6,360 nt of DNA from the NCBI GenBank assembly GCA_023255615.1, contig JAHFLI010000051.1:1-6360 (forward strand). Direction: 5' to 3'. This document shows, in pieces, positions 1-5,535 of the stretch (positions are counted from its first letter, which is position 1; each line of letters opens with the position of its first letter). The notes under the pieces are model-generated. The model was not told where the DNA came from and did not search any database. It worked only from the letters and a program-made list of their open reading frames with translations. The stretch comes from Candidatus Woesearchaeota archaeon. GTDB lineage: Archaea; Nanobdellota; Nanobdellia; Woesearchaeales; JACQSR01. A program made the position numbers and the translations under genes.

Positions 1-117
1 AAGAGGTTGTTTGGCTCGCATGTTCGTGCTCGTTCTGCACGCATGCAGCGCGCAGAATTGTCAATGAGACTTATTGCATACAATATTAGAGTTGTTTTAG
101 CTCTTACTTTCTACTAA
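1..117 (+). CDS. C-terminal end of a probable DDE transposase (partial, cut by window edge)
   Basis: The first reading frame is open from the window edge to a TAA at 115-117 and encodes 38 residues. It contains FGSHVRARS, then MQRAEL, then LIAYNIRVVL. The pattern of an FG-x-x-(V/L)-R-A-R-S strand, a conserved Glu and a helix with a YN pair resembles the C-terminal end of the DDE domain in IS4/IS5-like transposases as I recall them. The catalytic acidic residues would lie upstream, outside the window. Bases 1-60 contain 33 G+C (55 percent), far above the genes that follow, while bases 61-117 drop to 16 of 57. The richer part fits foreign origin. No terminal inverted repeat can be tested because the other end of the element is missing. 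It could be an intact insertion sequence or a remnant. Confidence 0.6.
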   Translation, partial: KRLFGSHVRARSARMQRAELSMRLIAYNIRVVLALTFY

Positions 118-135
118 GCCAAAGAAACAGTTAAG

Positions 136-143
136 TTTTTAAA
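136..143 (+). promoter_or_regulatory. TATA box (TTTTTAAA) of rpo11
   Basis: TTTTTAAA lies with its centre 28.5 bases before the GTG at 168. Archaeal TATA boxes sit about 26-27 bases before the transcription start, so the expected start of the RNA is near 166. That is downstream of the ATG at 150, which therefore could not be translated from this promoter. It lies only about 20 bases after the transposase stop codon. Confidence 0.55.
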
Positions 144-167
144 CCCCTAATGAGTTCTTTGGGAAAG

Positions 168-455
168 GTGAGGAATGTGGAAATTGATTTTATTGAGGAT
201 AAAAAGACAAGGCTTGTCTTTCAGTTGAAGAATCAAAGTCCGACGATGTGTATTGTTCTTAAGGAAGAGCTTTGGAATGATGATCATGTAAAAGTAGCTG
301 GTTTTTCTAAGCGTCATCCCCTCATTGGAATTCCTACGATGATTGTTGAAACAGATGGTGAAGACCCACGTAAAGTCCTCCAGCATGCGGTTCAAAGACT
401 TCTCAAGAGTACGGATAAGTTAGAAAAAGAGATTTCTCGTGAAGTAAAGAATTGA
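168..455 (+). CDS. rpo11: DNA-directed RNA polymerase subunit Rpo11 (subunit L)
   Basis: Rpo11 pairs with Rpo3 (D) to form the assembly platform of archaeal RNA polymerase, like bacterial alpha and eukaryotic Rpb3/Rpb11. The 95-residue product matches the family in length and order: a first strand (VEIDFIED), a helix ending LKEELW, the hallmark segment AGFSKRHPLIGIPTMIVETD, then DPRKVLQHAVQRLL leading into a long C-terminal helix. The usual histidine-threonine and asparagine of the DHTxxNxL helix start are replaced here (SPTMCIVL). I start at GTG 168 because the TATA box at 136-143 predicts a leaderless RNA there and because family members usually begin just before this first strand. An ATG at 150 would add six residues (101 in total). 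It is probably transcribed alone or with the gene at 507, which has its own TATA box. Confidence 0.9.
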   Translation: MRNVEIDFIEDKKTRLVFQLKNQSPTMCIVLKEELWNDDHVKVAGFSKRHPLIGIPTMIVETDGEDPRKVLQHAVQRLLKSTDKLEKEISREVKN

Positions 456-476
456 GATATTTTCTAACTAGTAAAG

Positions 477-484
477 TATATTAA
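477..484 (+). promoter_or_regulatory. TATA box (TATATTAA) of the 160-residue protein gene
   Basis: TATATTAA is centred 26.5 bases before the GTG at 507, the normal archaeal spacing for a leaderless transcript. It is only about 12 bases before the alternative GTG at 492, too close for that start to be on the RNA. Confidence 0.55.
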
Positions 485-506
485 TTAGATAGTGCCTAAC
501 TTGTTT

Positions 507-989
507 GTGTTTATTAGAAAAAAGCGAATTAAAAACAGTGAATATGCCTATCTCGTTTCATCTGAATGGACCCCTCTTGGACCTCGCCAGAAGGTTTCAA
601 AGTATATTGGAAAAATTGTTTATATAAATGTCAAAGGCATCCCTTCTTTTTCGGCTGACATGGATAGTTTCTTTTCTCGAGCTGAAATAATTTCCTATAT
701 CATTGAACAAAACCTGTTGTTTTGCGGATTTCAGAAAGAGGGTAACCTTCTTAAAAATGAAAAAATTCACCTGGACATTAAAGAAAGAAAAATAATCTCG
801 TCAAAAAGAACTCTCGTTCTATCTCTAAATGAAGGATTTTTATGTAAGGATTCTATTGATCAGCTTTTCGATTTTCAAGAACGAGGGGATTCCGACGTTG
901 GTAAAAAACTAGCAACTTTACTCGTAAATGCCGGCCTTGTTGTGCCAAAGGAAGTTTTTGTTTCTCTCTATGAGAAGTTTTATTCTTAA
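507..989 (+). CDS. Conserved-hypothetical-like protein, DPANN type, 160 residues
   Basis: Function not recognised. The N-terminal 40 residues (FIRKKRIKNSEYAYLV, then SEWTPLGPRQKV, then KYIGKI) look like a small beta sheet. They resemble the start of short conserved proteins I remember from Woesearchaeota-like genomes, and also the N-terminal strand region of IS1634-type transposases (a basic strand, a Tyr-rich strand, a K-x-Y-(L/I)-G turn). There is no DDE domain: the remaining 120 residues are mixed helix and strand with no catalytic motif I know. I start at GTG 507, 26.5 bases after a TATA box; a GTG at 492 would add MPNLF. No signal peptide or membrane segment is visible, so it is probably cytoplasmic. 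Its stop codon overlaps that of the convergent gene at 986. Confidence 0.7.
   Translation: MFIRKKRIKNSEYAYLVSSEWTPLGPRQKVSKYIGKIVYINVKGIPSFSADMDSFFSRAEIISYIIEQNLLFCGFQKEGNLLKNEKIHLDIKERKIISSKRTLVLSLNEGFLCKDSIDQLFDFQERGDSDVGKKLATLLVNAGLVVPKEVFVSLYEKFYS
986..989. other. Shared convergent stop (TTAA)
   Basis: The palindrome TTAA carries both stops: TAA at 987-989 ends the plus-strand gene and TAA read from 988 to 986 ends the minus-strand gene. No base separates the two coding regions, so there is no intergenic terminator. Confidence 0.9.
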
Positions 990-2311
990 TTCTTCGGTGC
1001 CACCGTAGATCCTAATTTAGTGTCATACCCCCATTCCCCCGTCAATTCATCGATAAATGGAGAGAAATCTGTATCTCTAGGTAAGAGGGTGATGTTCTTT
1101 GCATTTGCAAGATCATTGAGTTTATCACTCACTTCCGTCAACATGCGTATCCCTTCATTTTCGTTCTCTATGACGTATACTTTTATTCCTGTAGATAAGA
1201 GGGAAGAACCATCTGATCGATTGATGGAAATAATATCATTTAAATCTTCCTCTGTATCTATGAAAAATAAAGGGGATGATGACATTTTAGCTGCATGCAA
1301 CGCTGCTTTCAGAGCAATGGGAGAAGAATTCTTAGGAACAAGGGAAATACTTTTTATTGAGTTTATATCCCAGAATTTAATATATTCTGTTGGTTCGATT
1401 ATATCTCTTACATAAATTGAGTAATTCTGTCCTGCCACGAGAATATCCTTACCCACAAGTGAGAGGTCCCCATTTATCATTATGGCAGTGTCAATTTTTG
1501 ATCCGGACTCATTATTTTTTTTCTGGATGAGATCTATAACATCATTCCGGTCGAAAATGTCTCCTGAAGCTACATAATAGGCAAAATAAGGAAAGTTCTT
1601 ATCAATGTTTGGAAATTGGGTTGCCGGAACTACTTTTAAAATATCTTGATAGGGACTTGGCTCTTTATCTTCAACAAAAAATACGGCATTGCACTCTTTC
1701 ACAGAAGTATCAGGATTACTCCCTACTTCTTGTCCGCAGAAGTAGATTGGGTTGGGTTTATTGCATTCTGAAGGGTCGCATGGTGGACTTCCGCCGCCTC
1801 CACCACCTCCGCTACCACTCACGCTGGTACACCCGGGAACCCCTATGAAGTAAATTTCAAATAGGTCTGTTGGATTAAGCTTACAATAAGTCGCTTTAGG
1901 AGCTTGAGGGCAAAGAAAATCGATGTATGCTGAGTCGAGAACTTCATTGTCGCTCATCAGAAAAGTGTTTTTCTTGGCTCCTGAGTTGAGTATGTCTATA
2001 ATCTCGGGGAACTTCTCTTTAAAGAGTGGGAAATCCATTGCCTCATCTTTTTTTGCAAGATTGACCATACAAAGATATTTTAGGTTTTCTGGACGTTTAA
2101 ACTCGGATTTTTTTACAGTCCCAATGTCATTAGCTAATAAACGAGCTTTTGTTCGAATTTCTTCCTTAATTTCTTGAAATTCAATTGTTTTTCTTTGTTC
2201 CTGGAACTTCGATATAAAATTTACTGCAAGGATAAGGAGAAGGATAACCCCGAGCCCCATAAGGATATAGGTAAAAACCTCAGATTGGAGAATTCCTCTC
2301 TTTTTATTCAT
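986..2311 (-). CDS. Prepilin-like surface protein with polyglycine linker
   Basis: Specific function not recognised; 441 residues from ATG 2311. The N-terminus MNKKRG followed by ILQSE and a hydrophobic stretch (about 12-33) fits an archaeal class III (type IV pilin-like) signal: basic residues, cleavage after Gly6, Glu at mature position 5, then a membrane helix. Next come a charged helical stalk (to about 65), a domain with Cys81, 134, 143 and 161, a glycine linker (168-174) and a cysteine-rich patch (Cys178, 183, 192, 207). The 220-residue C-terminal domain ends at KN. All five N-X-S/T sequons (267, 296, 328, 364, 406) lie in the C-terminal domain. ATG 2311 follows the upstream stop by one base (TAAAATG), suggesting translational coupling. 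An ATG at 2335 would give 449 residues and a 23-base overlap. It is the second gene of a two-gene operon with the repeat protein at 2861. It is much larger than typical pilins, so it is more likely a minor or anchored component. Confidence 0.7.
   Translation of the reverse strand: MNKKRGILQSEVFTYILMGLGVILLLILAVNFISKFQEQRKTIEFQEIKEEIRTKARLLANDIGTVKKSEFKRPENLKYLCMVNLAKKDEAMDFPLFKEKFPEIIDILNSGAKKNTFLMSDNEVLDSAYIDFLCPQAPKATYCKLNPTDLFEIYFIGVPGCTSVSGSGGGGGGGSPPCDPSECNKPNPIYFCGQEVGSNPDTSVKECNAVFFVEDKEPSPYQDILKVVPATQFPNIDKNFPYFAYYVASGDIFDRNDVIDLIQKKNNESGSKIDTAIMINGDLSLVGKDILVAGQNYSIYVRDIIEPTEYIKFWDINSIKSISLVPKNSSPIALKAALHAAKMSSSPLFFIDTEEDLNDIISINRSDGSSLLSTGIKVYVIENENEGIRMLTEVSDKLNDLANAKNITLLPRDTDFSPFIDELTGEWGYDTKLGSTVAPKN
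1790..1810 (-). repeat. Polyglycine linker (seven Gly) within the prepilin-like protein
   Basis: Seven glycines in a row, flanked by serines (SGSG before, S after), join the N-terminal pilin-like part to the cysteine-rich patch. The codons are GGA, GGT, GGT, GGA, GGC, GGC, GGA. This mixed usage argues that glycine is kept by selection on the protein and is not a fresh slippage product of one repeated triplet. Confidence 0.85.
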
Positions 2312-2312
2312 T

Positions 2313-2861
2313 TTATATCTTTTTTCTTTGTCCATTATAAAAATCTTTTTGTTGTTTCTTTATTTGAGCTGATTGTTTAATTTGTTGAATAAGTTGTTGA
2401 TTGGCTATGGTTTGTCTTCTTAACATTTCCATTCTTTGAGTCGGATCTGATCTTCCTCTTCTTTTTAGAAGATAACTCGTAAGAAACGCTATCAACAGTA
2501 ATCCAAAAACGGAAACAATGATCCAAAACCAGATTCCTAGTTCTCGATTCAATGGATTTGAGGCTTGTTGAAATTCTTCGTAATCAGATATTCCATCTCC
2601 ATCAGTATCTGGTGAGTTTGGGTCGGTATGAAATACATACTCATCATAATTTTTTAGGCCATCATTATCTGGATCTTCGAGGGTATTCACCCTTTCAAAA
2701 GAGAGTCCATTTTTTAGCTCCCAATCATCTGGAAGTTGATCATTATCATAATCATGAGGGTATTGGTCTCGAGAGTCAGAAATTCCGTCACGATCTGAAT
2801 CAATCGCGAAAACGGCAGATATGAGAACAAGTATTATGGCAATGAAGATTAACTCTTTCAT
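2313..2861 (-). CDS. Membrane-anchored thrombospondin type 3 (calcium-binding) repeat protein
   Basis: The 182-residue product has a Sec-type signal peptide (1-19, ending SAVFA), an outward-facing acidic domain (20-105), one membrane helix (about 109-132) stopped by KRRGR, and a basic, Gln-rich cytoplasmic tail (137-182). The acidic domain has thrombospondin type 3 motifs: DSDRDGISD (21-29), DYDNDQLPDDWE (37-48), DPDNDGLKNYDEY (63-75) and DTDGDGISDYEE (85-96). Aspartates at alternate positions followed by Gly-hydrophobic are the calcium ligands of this family. The segment between (TDPNSPDTDG) is the typical inter-repeat linker. A GAGGT Shine-Dalgarno site and a TATA box precede it. It is the first gene of the operon with the prepilin-like protein, one base apart if that gene starts at 2311. 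I infer a structural or adhesive envelope role; the repeats alone do not identify a partner. Confidence 0.85.
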   Translation of the reverse strand: MKELIFIAIILVLISAVFAIDSDRDGISDSRDQYPHDYDNDQLPDDWELKNGLSFERVNTLEDPDNDGLKNYDEYVFHTDPNSPDTDGDGISDYEEFQQASNPLNRELGIWFWIIVSVFGLLLIAFLTSYLLKRRGRSDPTQRMEMLRRQTIANQQLIQQIKQSAQIKKQQKDFYNGQRKKI

Positions 2862-2865
2862 ATTG

Positions 2866-2870
2866 ACCTC
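2866..2870 (-). promoter_or_regulatory. Shine-Dalgarno site GAGGT of the repeat protein gene
   Basis: On the minus strand GAGGT stands four bases before the ATG at 2861 and can pair with the CCUCC end of archaeal 16S rRNA. It implies a short leader, consistent with the TATA box at 2894-2903. Confidence 0.5.
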
Positions 2871-2893
2871 TTTTTTCTTTTTTAGAGATGAGG

Positions 2894-2903
2894 TTATTTA
2901 AAT
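2894..2903 (-). promoter_or_regulatory. TATA box (ATTTAAATAA) of the minus-strand surface operon
   Basis: On the minus strand ATTTAAATAA is centred about 37 bases before ATG 2861. The predicted RNA start near 2873 leaves a leader of about 11 bases that includes the Shine-Dalgarno site. It forms one half of the divergent promoter region shared with uppS. Confidence 0.5.
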
Positions 2904-2934
2904 GTTTGTTTGGTTATATTTGGTCATAGGAAGA

Positions 2935-2942
2935 TTTTTATA
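2935..2942 (+). promoter_or_regulatory. TATA box (TTTTTATA) of uppS
   Basis: TTTTTATA is centred 25.5 bases before ATG 2964, the expected distance for a leaderless RNA. The open frame extends back to an ATG-less start at 2910 upstream of this box, so the upstream extension is very unlikely to be translated. Confidence 0.65.
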
Positions 2943-2963
2943 CGCTCCTTTTCTGCTTATTAT

Positions 2964-3653
2964 ATGCCCCTGAATATTCCCAACCATATCGCAGTTATTC
3001 TTGATGGTAATAGAAGGTATGCTGAGAAAAGATTCCATAATCGCTTGCTCGGGCACTATTATGGTGCTCGTAAGCTTGCCGAGTTTGTAAAATGGTGTCG
3101 AGAATTAGGAGTAAAGGAGATTACACTCTATTGTTTTTCCCTTGAAAATTTTTCCAGAGATGAGCAAGAGGTTTCGTATCTCTTTAATCTTTTTCGAGAA
3201 CAAATTCAAAAGTATGCTTATGATAAAAGAATTTCTTCTTCTAAGATAAAGGTACAATTCATCGGACGTCTTTCCCTATTCCCTAAAGATATTCAGAAAG
3301 ATATGAATGCGCTGATGCGAAAAACAAAAAATAATGATGAATTCATCATTAACTTTGCTGTGGCGTATGGCGGAAGAGCCGAAATTGTTGATGCTGTTCA
3401 AAAAGTGGTTAGGAAAAAGATACGTTCAGAGAAAATTACCGAGGAAGTTATCCGAAAAGAATTGTATCTTTCTCATTATCCTGATCTTCTTATTAGAACA
3501 GGGGAAGTACGTCTCAGTAACTTTTTGCTCTGGCAATGTGCCTATGCGGAACTTATTTTTCTTCCTCATGTGCTTTGGCCAGAGTTTTCCAAAGCTGACT
3601 TTCATTTTTGCTTAGAAGAATTCACGAGGAGGAATCGGAAATTTGGACGATAA
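2964..3653 (+). CDS. uppS: Cis-prenyltransferase (undecaprenyl/polyprenyl diphosphate synthase family)
   Basis: This enzyme adds isopentenyl diphosphate units in cis to an allylic primer, making the long polyprenyl carrier used for N-glycans and other surface sugars; it acts at the cytoplasmic face of the membrane. The 229-residue product has the family motifs in order: ILDGNRRYA (12-20, with catalytic Asp14), GHYYGA (30-35), CFSLENF (57-63), AYGGRAEI (134-141), DLLIRTG (174-180), LSNFLLWQCAYAEL (184-197), LWPEF (204-208) and a C-terminal RNRKFG. DGNRRY is the archaeal/eukaryotic form rather than bacterial DGNGRW. The usual RTGGExR loop is one glycine short here (RTGEVR, 178-183). I chose ATG 2964 from the TATA spacing and because homologues begin just before IPNHIA. 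The end overlaps the next gene by 11 bases. Product chain length cannot be told from sequence. Confidence 0.92.
   Translation: MPLNIPNHIAVILDGNRRYAEKRFHNRLLGHYYGARKLAEFVKWCRELGVKEITLYCFSLENFSRDEQEVSYLFNLFREQIQKYAYDKRISSSKIKVQFIGRLSLFPKDIQKDMNALMRKTKNNDEFIINFAVAYGGRAEIVDAVQKVVRKKIRSEKITEEVIRKELYLSHYPDLLIRTGEVRLSNFLLWQCAYAELIFLPHVLWPEFSKADFHFCLEEFTRRNRKFGR
3626..3633 (+). promoter_or_regulatory. Strong Shine-Dalgarno site GAGGAGGA before the TTG start of gan
   Basis: GAGGAGGA lies inside the end of uppS, nine bases before TTG 3643. Its strength decides the unusual TTG start: no ATG or GTG that keeps the first DHH motif is available in the frame. It also shows that this internal gene is translated by Shine-Dalgarno initiation, unlike the leaderless first gene. 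Confidence 0.8.
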
Positions 3654-5070
3654 CCAACACTCTTTTTTATCATTTGTAAAGGTAGCCGTTCAGCGATTTC
3701 GAGAATGGGATACGGGACCAATTCGTTTAATAAGTCACATTGATGCAGATGGAATAAGTGCTTGTTCATTGATGATTAAGACCCTTAATCTTCAGAATAG
3801 AAAATATTCTCTTTCAATCGTTCAGAATGTGTCGAGTGACTTTCTCGAAAAAATTTGCAAGGAAGACTATGGATCTTATATCTTTACCGATATCGGGTCA
3901 GGTCATATTCGTCTTATTTCTTCCCTTTTTTCGGGAAAAAATGTGCTGATTCTTGATCATCATAAGACTGAGGAGGTTACTTTATCTAAGAACATTATCC
4001 ATGTGAATCCAACTCTCTTTGGAATTGATGGGGGAAGAGAGGTTTCTGGAGCTGGAGTCGTCTATCTTTTTTGTAAAGAGATTGATGAAAAACTCAAGGG
4101 AATGGCTCATATAGCTCTTATCGGAGCGCTTGGTGATGTTCAGGAAGAAAATGGATTTTTAGCTCTTAATAATAGCATCCTTGTTGACGCCGTTGATCAG
4201 GGAACCATTCGAGTGATTCGGGGTCTTAGGATTTTTGGAGCACAAACCAGGCCCTTGCACAAAATTCTTGAATATTCAACTGACCCCTATATTCCCGGTG
4301 TTACGGGAAATGAATCTGCTGCAATCCAGTTTCTTCAACAAGTGGGAATTACACCACGAGTTGGAAATTCGTGGAAAAAAATCGTTCATTTAACATCAGA
4401 AGAAATAAAGAATCTCATTGAAGGGATTATTATGAAAAGAATGGGTGAAGAGAATCCTGATGACGTGTTAGGAAATGTTTATCTTCTTCCTCACGAAGAA
4501 AAGGAAAGCCCATTCAGAGATGCGAAAGAATTTGCAACGTTGCTCAATGCGACGGGAAGAATGCAAAAGGCTTCTCTTGGTATTGGAGCATGTCTTGGTG
4601 ACTCAAAGAATAAGCAACTTGCAATGAGGGCCCTTATTGCGTATAAGAAAGAAATTATCGGTGCCTTAACTTGGTTCGAGAAGGGAAAAAATCCTGATCA
4701 GATTGAACGAGGAAAGGGTTATCTCATTATTAATGCTGCAGGATACGTAAATTATGCGATTATTGGAACAATTGCGTCTATATTGTCAAAATCTGAGAAA
4801 TCGAAGAATATTTCTTATATCTTGTCCTTAGCACATATGGATGAACGGTTGAGCAAAGTTTCACTACGAAAAACAAACCCCCGTTCATCCGAAGATCTCA
4901 GGGAAATCATGAAGGAACTTATTGATGGACTTGAAGGTTGTGAAGCAGGTGGACATAAACAAGCTGCAGGAGGGATCGTACCGTTGAAATGGGAGAATGA
5001 AATCATCGCCAGAGCTCACCTTATTTTAGGAAAAAAAACGATGGAAGAACGCATTGATTTCTTAGAGTAA
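3643..5070 (+). CDS. DHH/DHHA1 single-strand nuclease, archaeal RecJ/GAN type
   Basis: The 475-residue product belongs to the archaeal RecJ-like DHH phosphoesterases, which include GAN, the nuclease that binds GINS and is related to Cdc45. These are metal-dependent single-strand nucleases in replication and repair. The DHH-domain motifs are complete: HIDADGIS (32-39), TDIGSGH (82-88), ILDHHK (103-108) and GALGD (161-165). The middle has the family segment FATLLNATGRM (297-307), followed by GIGACLGD. The DHHA1 domain ends with GGHKQAAGG (436-444). All metal ligands expected for activity appear present, so it should be an active nuclease rather than an inactive Cdc45-like copy. The length is normal for GAN. 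It starts at TTG 3643 inside uppS and so is co-transcribed with it. The C-terminus overlaps the convergent regulator gene by nine bases. Whether it works 5'-3' (GAN) or 3'-5' (RecJ2-like) cannot be told. Confidence 0.9.
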   Translation: MDDNQHSFLSFVKVAVQRFREWDTGPIRLISHIDADGISACSLMIKTLNLQNRKYSLSIVQNVSSDFLEKICKEDYGSYIFTDIGSGHIRLISSLFSGKNVLILDHHKTEEVTLSKNIIHVNPTLFGIDGGREVSGAGVVYLFCKEIDEKLKGMAHIALIGALGDVQEENGFLALNNSILVDAVDQGTIRVIRGLRIFGAQTRPLHKILEYSTDPYIPGVTGNESAAIQFLQQVGITPRVGNSWKKIVHLTSEEIKNLIEGIIMKRMGEENPDDVLGNVYLLPHEEKESPFRDAKEFATLLNATGRMQKASLGIGACLGDSKNKQLAMRALIAYKKEIIGALTWFEKGKNPDQIERGKGYLIINAAGYVNYAIIGTIASILSKSEKSKNISYILSLAHMDERLSKVSLRKTNPRSSEDLREIMKELIDGLEGCEAGGHKQAAGGIVPLKWENEIIARAHLILGKKTMEERIDFLE

Positions 5071-5328
5071 ATTTCTTATGCCATCGATATGATCTGCAAC
5101 TTCTGACCCTGTTTTGGTGAGAGTTAATAGTTTTAGTCTTCCTTGCTTCTCAAAGTTAACTAATCCAGATTTTTCCATTTCTTGAAGAATTTTAACAACA
5201 TGAGAATATGTACAATCAATTTGCTTTGCCAACGAAGACGCATAGACTTCTTTAGAGTTTTTCAACTCAACCAACATCATAGCGGGTTTTTCGCGAAAAA
5301 ATACGTTAAAAATTTCTTTGTTGTCCAT
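5062..5328 (-). CDS. Small winged-helix DNA-binding regulator (MarR/ArsR-like)
   Basis: The 88-residue product is one winged helix-turn-helix domain. Residues 15-24 form the first helix (PAMMLVELKN), 29-36 the second (ASSLAKQI), 40-53 the recognition helix (TYSHVVKILQEMEK), and 56-72 the wing (LVNFEKQGRLKLLTLTK), followed by TGSEVADHI. This helix-turn-helix-wing order with a Leu-Val-x-Phe-x-Lys-x-Gly wing is typical of small archaeal regulators. No effector or dimer domain is seen beyond the short C-terminal helix. I chose ATG 5328 because TATA boxes at 5352-5369 place the RNA start near 5330-5340, downstream of the other ATG at 5343, which would add five residues. Its targets are unknown; autoregulation, or control of the divergent gene at 5536, is a reasonable guess. 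Confidence 0.8.
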   Translation of the reverse strand: MDNKEIFNVFFREKPAMMLVELKNSKEVYASSLAKQIDCTYSHVVKILQEMEKSGLVNFEKQGRLKLLTLTKTGSEVADHIDGIRNLL

Positions 5329-5361
5329 GCCAGTCCCCCACATTTTTCCAACATATATCTT

Positions 5362-5369
5362 TTTATATA
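5362..5369 (-). promoter_or_regulatory. TATA box (TATATAAA) of the winged-helix regulator
   Basis: On the minus strand TATATAAA follows an A-rich CCAAAGG stretch that could serve as the BRE. Its centre predicts an RNA start near 5339, giving a leader of about 11 bases (with a GGGGGA run) before ATG 5328. A second AT box at 5352-5359 is spaced 27 bases from the same ATG and could make it leaderless. Confidence 0.5.
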
Positions 5370-5398
5370 CCCTTTGGAGAATATATATTTAAACTTTG

Positions 5399-5410
5399 CT
5401 TTTGCAAAAG
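5399..5410. promoter_or_regulatory. 12-bp perfect palindrome (possible operator)
   Basis: CTTTTGCAAAAG is a perfect inverted repeat in the divergent region, about 30 bases upstream of the regulator's TATA box. A dimeric winged-helix protein could bind such a site. It is short and AT-rich, so chance is a real alternative. Confidence 0.3.
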
Positions 5411-5439
5411 GATCATTGATTAAAGTGAAAGACAGTTGA

Positions 5440-5447
5440 TTTATAAA
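5440..5447. promoter_or_regulatory. Consensus TATA box (TTTATAAA) without an obvious gene
   Basis: TTTATAAA is itself palindromic and could direct transcription either way. On the plus strand the RNA would start near 5470, about 66 bases before ATG 5536, with no good open frame in between. On the minus strand it would start near 5417. It may be a second promoter for a flanking gene or an unused site. Confidence 0.3.
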
Positions 5448-5505
5448 CTTTAGTATATAGTTTTTGTCACCATAATCAGACAACACTCTTGAGTAGTGAT
5501 AATTG

Positions 5506-5513
5506 TTTTTAAA
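5506..5513 (+). promoter_or_regulatory. TATA box (TTTTTAAA) of the membrane coiled-coil gene
   Basis: TTTTTAAA is centred 26.5 bases before ATG 5536, the normal leaderless spacing. The same octamer precedes rpo11. The longest open frame starts at a TTG at 5503 that overlaps this box, so that start is not credible. Confidence 0.65.
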
Positions 5514-5535
5514 GTCAGCAGTCCTTTTTGAGTTC

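Noticed and set aside
118..167. Terminal inverted repeat of an insertion sequence
   Set aside because: No partner end is inside the window, so no repeat can be shown.
1020..1415. Plus-strand open frame of 131 codons opposite the prepilin-like gene
   Set aside because: It is fully antisense to a gene with a clear signal and domain structure, its product is Ser/Phe/Ile-rich without family motifs, and no TATA box fits its start.
2174..2380. Plus-strand open frame opposite the junction of the two surface genes
   Set aside because: It lies antisense to the membrane-helix codons and the Lys-rich ends, which explains its composition; no promoter or motif.
3334..3615. Second open frame within uppS
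   Set aside because: The uppS frame carries all family motifs; this shadow frame has none.
5363..5416. Possible 17-residue leaderless gene on the minus strand, 27 bases from the palindromic TTTATAAA
   Set aside because: The spacing is right, but the frame is very short, has no recognisable content and ends in the next TATA box; chance is likely in such AT-rich DNA.
5464..5502. Weak hairpin (CACT...AGTG and TCAC...GTGA) before the membrane coiled-coil gene
   Set aside because: The stems are only four base pairs with long loops; not enough for a terminator, riboswitch or structured RNA.
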